Source: Salinibacter altiplanensis | GTDB lineage: Bacteria > Bacteroidota > Rhodothermia > Rhodothermales > Salinibacteraceae | Reading direction: 5' to 3' | Assembly (NCBI RefSeq): GCF_002894645.1 | Contig: NZ_NCQY01000009.1 | Coordinates: forward strand, 331,585 to 395,584 | Length of the DNA: 64,000 nt | Shown here: positions 63,772 through 64,000 of the stretch, one piece after another | Position numbering within the stretch: the stretch's first letter is position 1 | Layout of the letters: each line of letters starts with the position of its first letter | Position numbers and translations under genes: made by a program | Notes under the pieces: model-generated | Told to the model about the DNA's origin: nothing | What the model saw: only the letters and a program-made list of their open reading frames with translations | Database searches by the model: none

Positions 63772-64000
63772 TCACGGCGACGGCGCCCCCGCCCCGTCCA
63801 GGTCAGCCCACCGGTCCCGGCGCACGGCCAACCACGCGCTCAGGCCCGCCCCGAGGAGGGCGATGCCCGCCAGCACGCCGAACAGAAGCGAGGGGCCTGC
63901 GGCCTGCAACAGCGCACCGGCCAGGGCTGCCCCCGCCGCCCCGATGCCGAAAATCGCAAGGTACGTGTACCCGTAGGAGAGCCCACGCGTGCCGGGGGGG
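63772..64000 (-). CDS. MFS transporter, C-terminal fragment (cut by window edge)
   Basis: Only the last 76 residues are in the window: RGLSYGYTYLAIFGIGAAGAALAGALLQAAG, LLFGVLAGIALLGAGLSAWLAVRRDRW (both in part), ending ADLDGAGAPSP and TGA at 63772-63774. Two hydrophobic helices and the Gly/Ala pattern fit helices 11-12 of a major facilitator transporter. Start lies outside. Substrate unknown; whether it belongs to the sugar locus cannot be judged. Confidence 0.65.
   Translation of the reverse strand, partial: PPGTRGLSYGYTYLAIFGIGAAGAALAGALLQAAGPSLLFGVLAGIALLGAGLSAWLAVRRDRWADLDGAGAPSP

Overview
The window is GC-rich bacterial DNA coding on both strands. Acidic, Asp/Glu-rich proteins, a SusC/SusD pair, gene starts with weak ribosome binding sites and the overall gene set suggest a halophilic member of the Bacteroidota/Rhodothermota, most like Salinibacter. 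That identity is inferred from protein character, not from a database match. No rRNA, prophage or CRISPR array was seen. There is one tRNA (CAU anticodon).

Layout. 0.7-8.6 kb: an amidase, a broken XRE regulator, folA, a patatin lipase, a DoxX-like membrane protein, a small conserved protein, a TrkA-N potassium channel and an L,D-transpeptidase. 8.7-16.0 kb, all minus strand: yetF-like gene, nadE, lspA, lepA, a secreted protein and lepB, a protein-export/lipoprotein cluster. 16.0-18.5 kb: an AT-richer accessory island with a DUF2283-like remnant, a frameshifted chimera of a duplicated nadE 5' end with a minimal nucleotidyltransferase, and a type II restriction-modification pair. 18.6-27.8 kb: respiratory complex I genes nuoABCDEF and nuoG, with three unrelated genes between nuoF and nuoG and a repeat-bearing gap between nuoA and nuoB; nuoH-N are absent. 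28.7-38.9 kb: dipeptidase, GH15 glucosidase, purB, glnA with an Lrp/AsnC regulator, and a tdh-kbl threonine degradation pair. 39.0-40.8 kb: a lone lower-GC gene fusing an ABC-type ATPase to a TOPRIM/DUF4435-like nuclease, resembling fused PARIS antiphage proteins. 40.9-44.5 kb: S10 peptidase, CBS protein, tRNA and small proteins.

44.6-63.6 kb is a coherent GlcNAc-glycan utilisation locus on the minus strand: SusC and SusD outer-membrane import, a GH20 beta-hexosaminidase, a LacI regulator, a CBM9-like exported protein, two sodium/solute symporters, a GH3 beta-N-acetylglucosaminidase fused to a beta-lactamase-like domain, and a BadF/NagK-type GlcNAc kinase. Near-palindromic sites of the form TGGAASCGSTTCCA lie upstream of susC (three copies), the CBM9 gene and the kinase gene, which suggests that the LacI protein controls the dispersed units as one regulon. 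A strong hairpin terminator separates susD from the GH20 gene. The window ends inside an MFS transporter gene.

The most notable observations are the LacI-site regulon, the PARIS-like ATPase/TOPRIM fusion, the nadE-nucleotidyltransferase chimera beside the R-M system, and several short dispersed or terminal-inverted-repeat elements in intergenic DNA.
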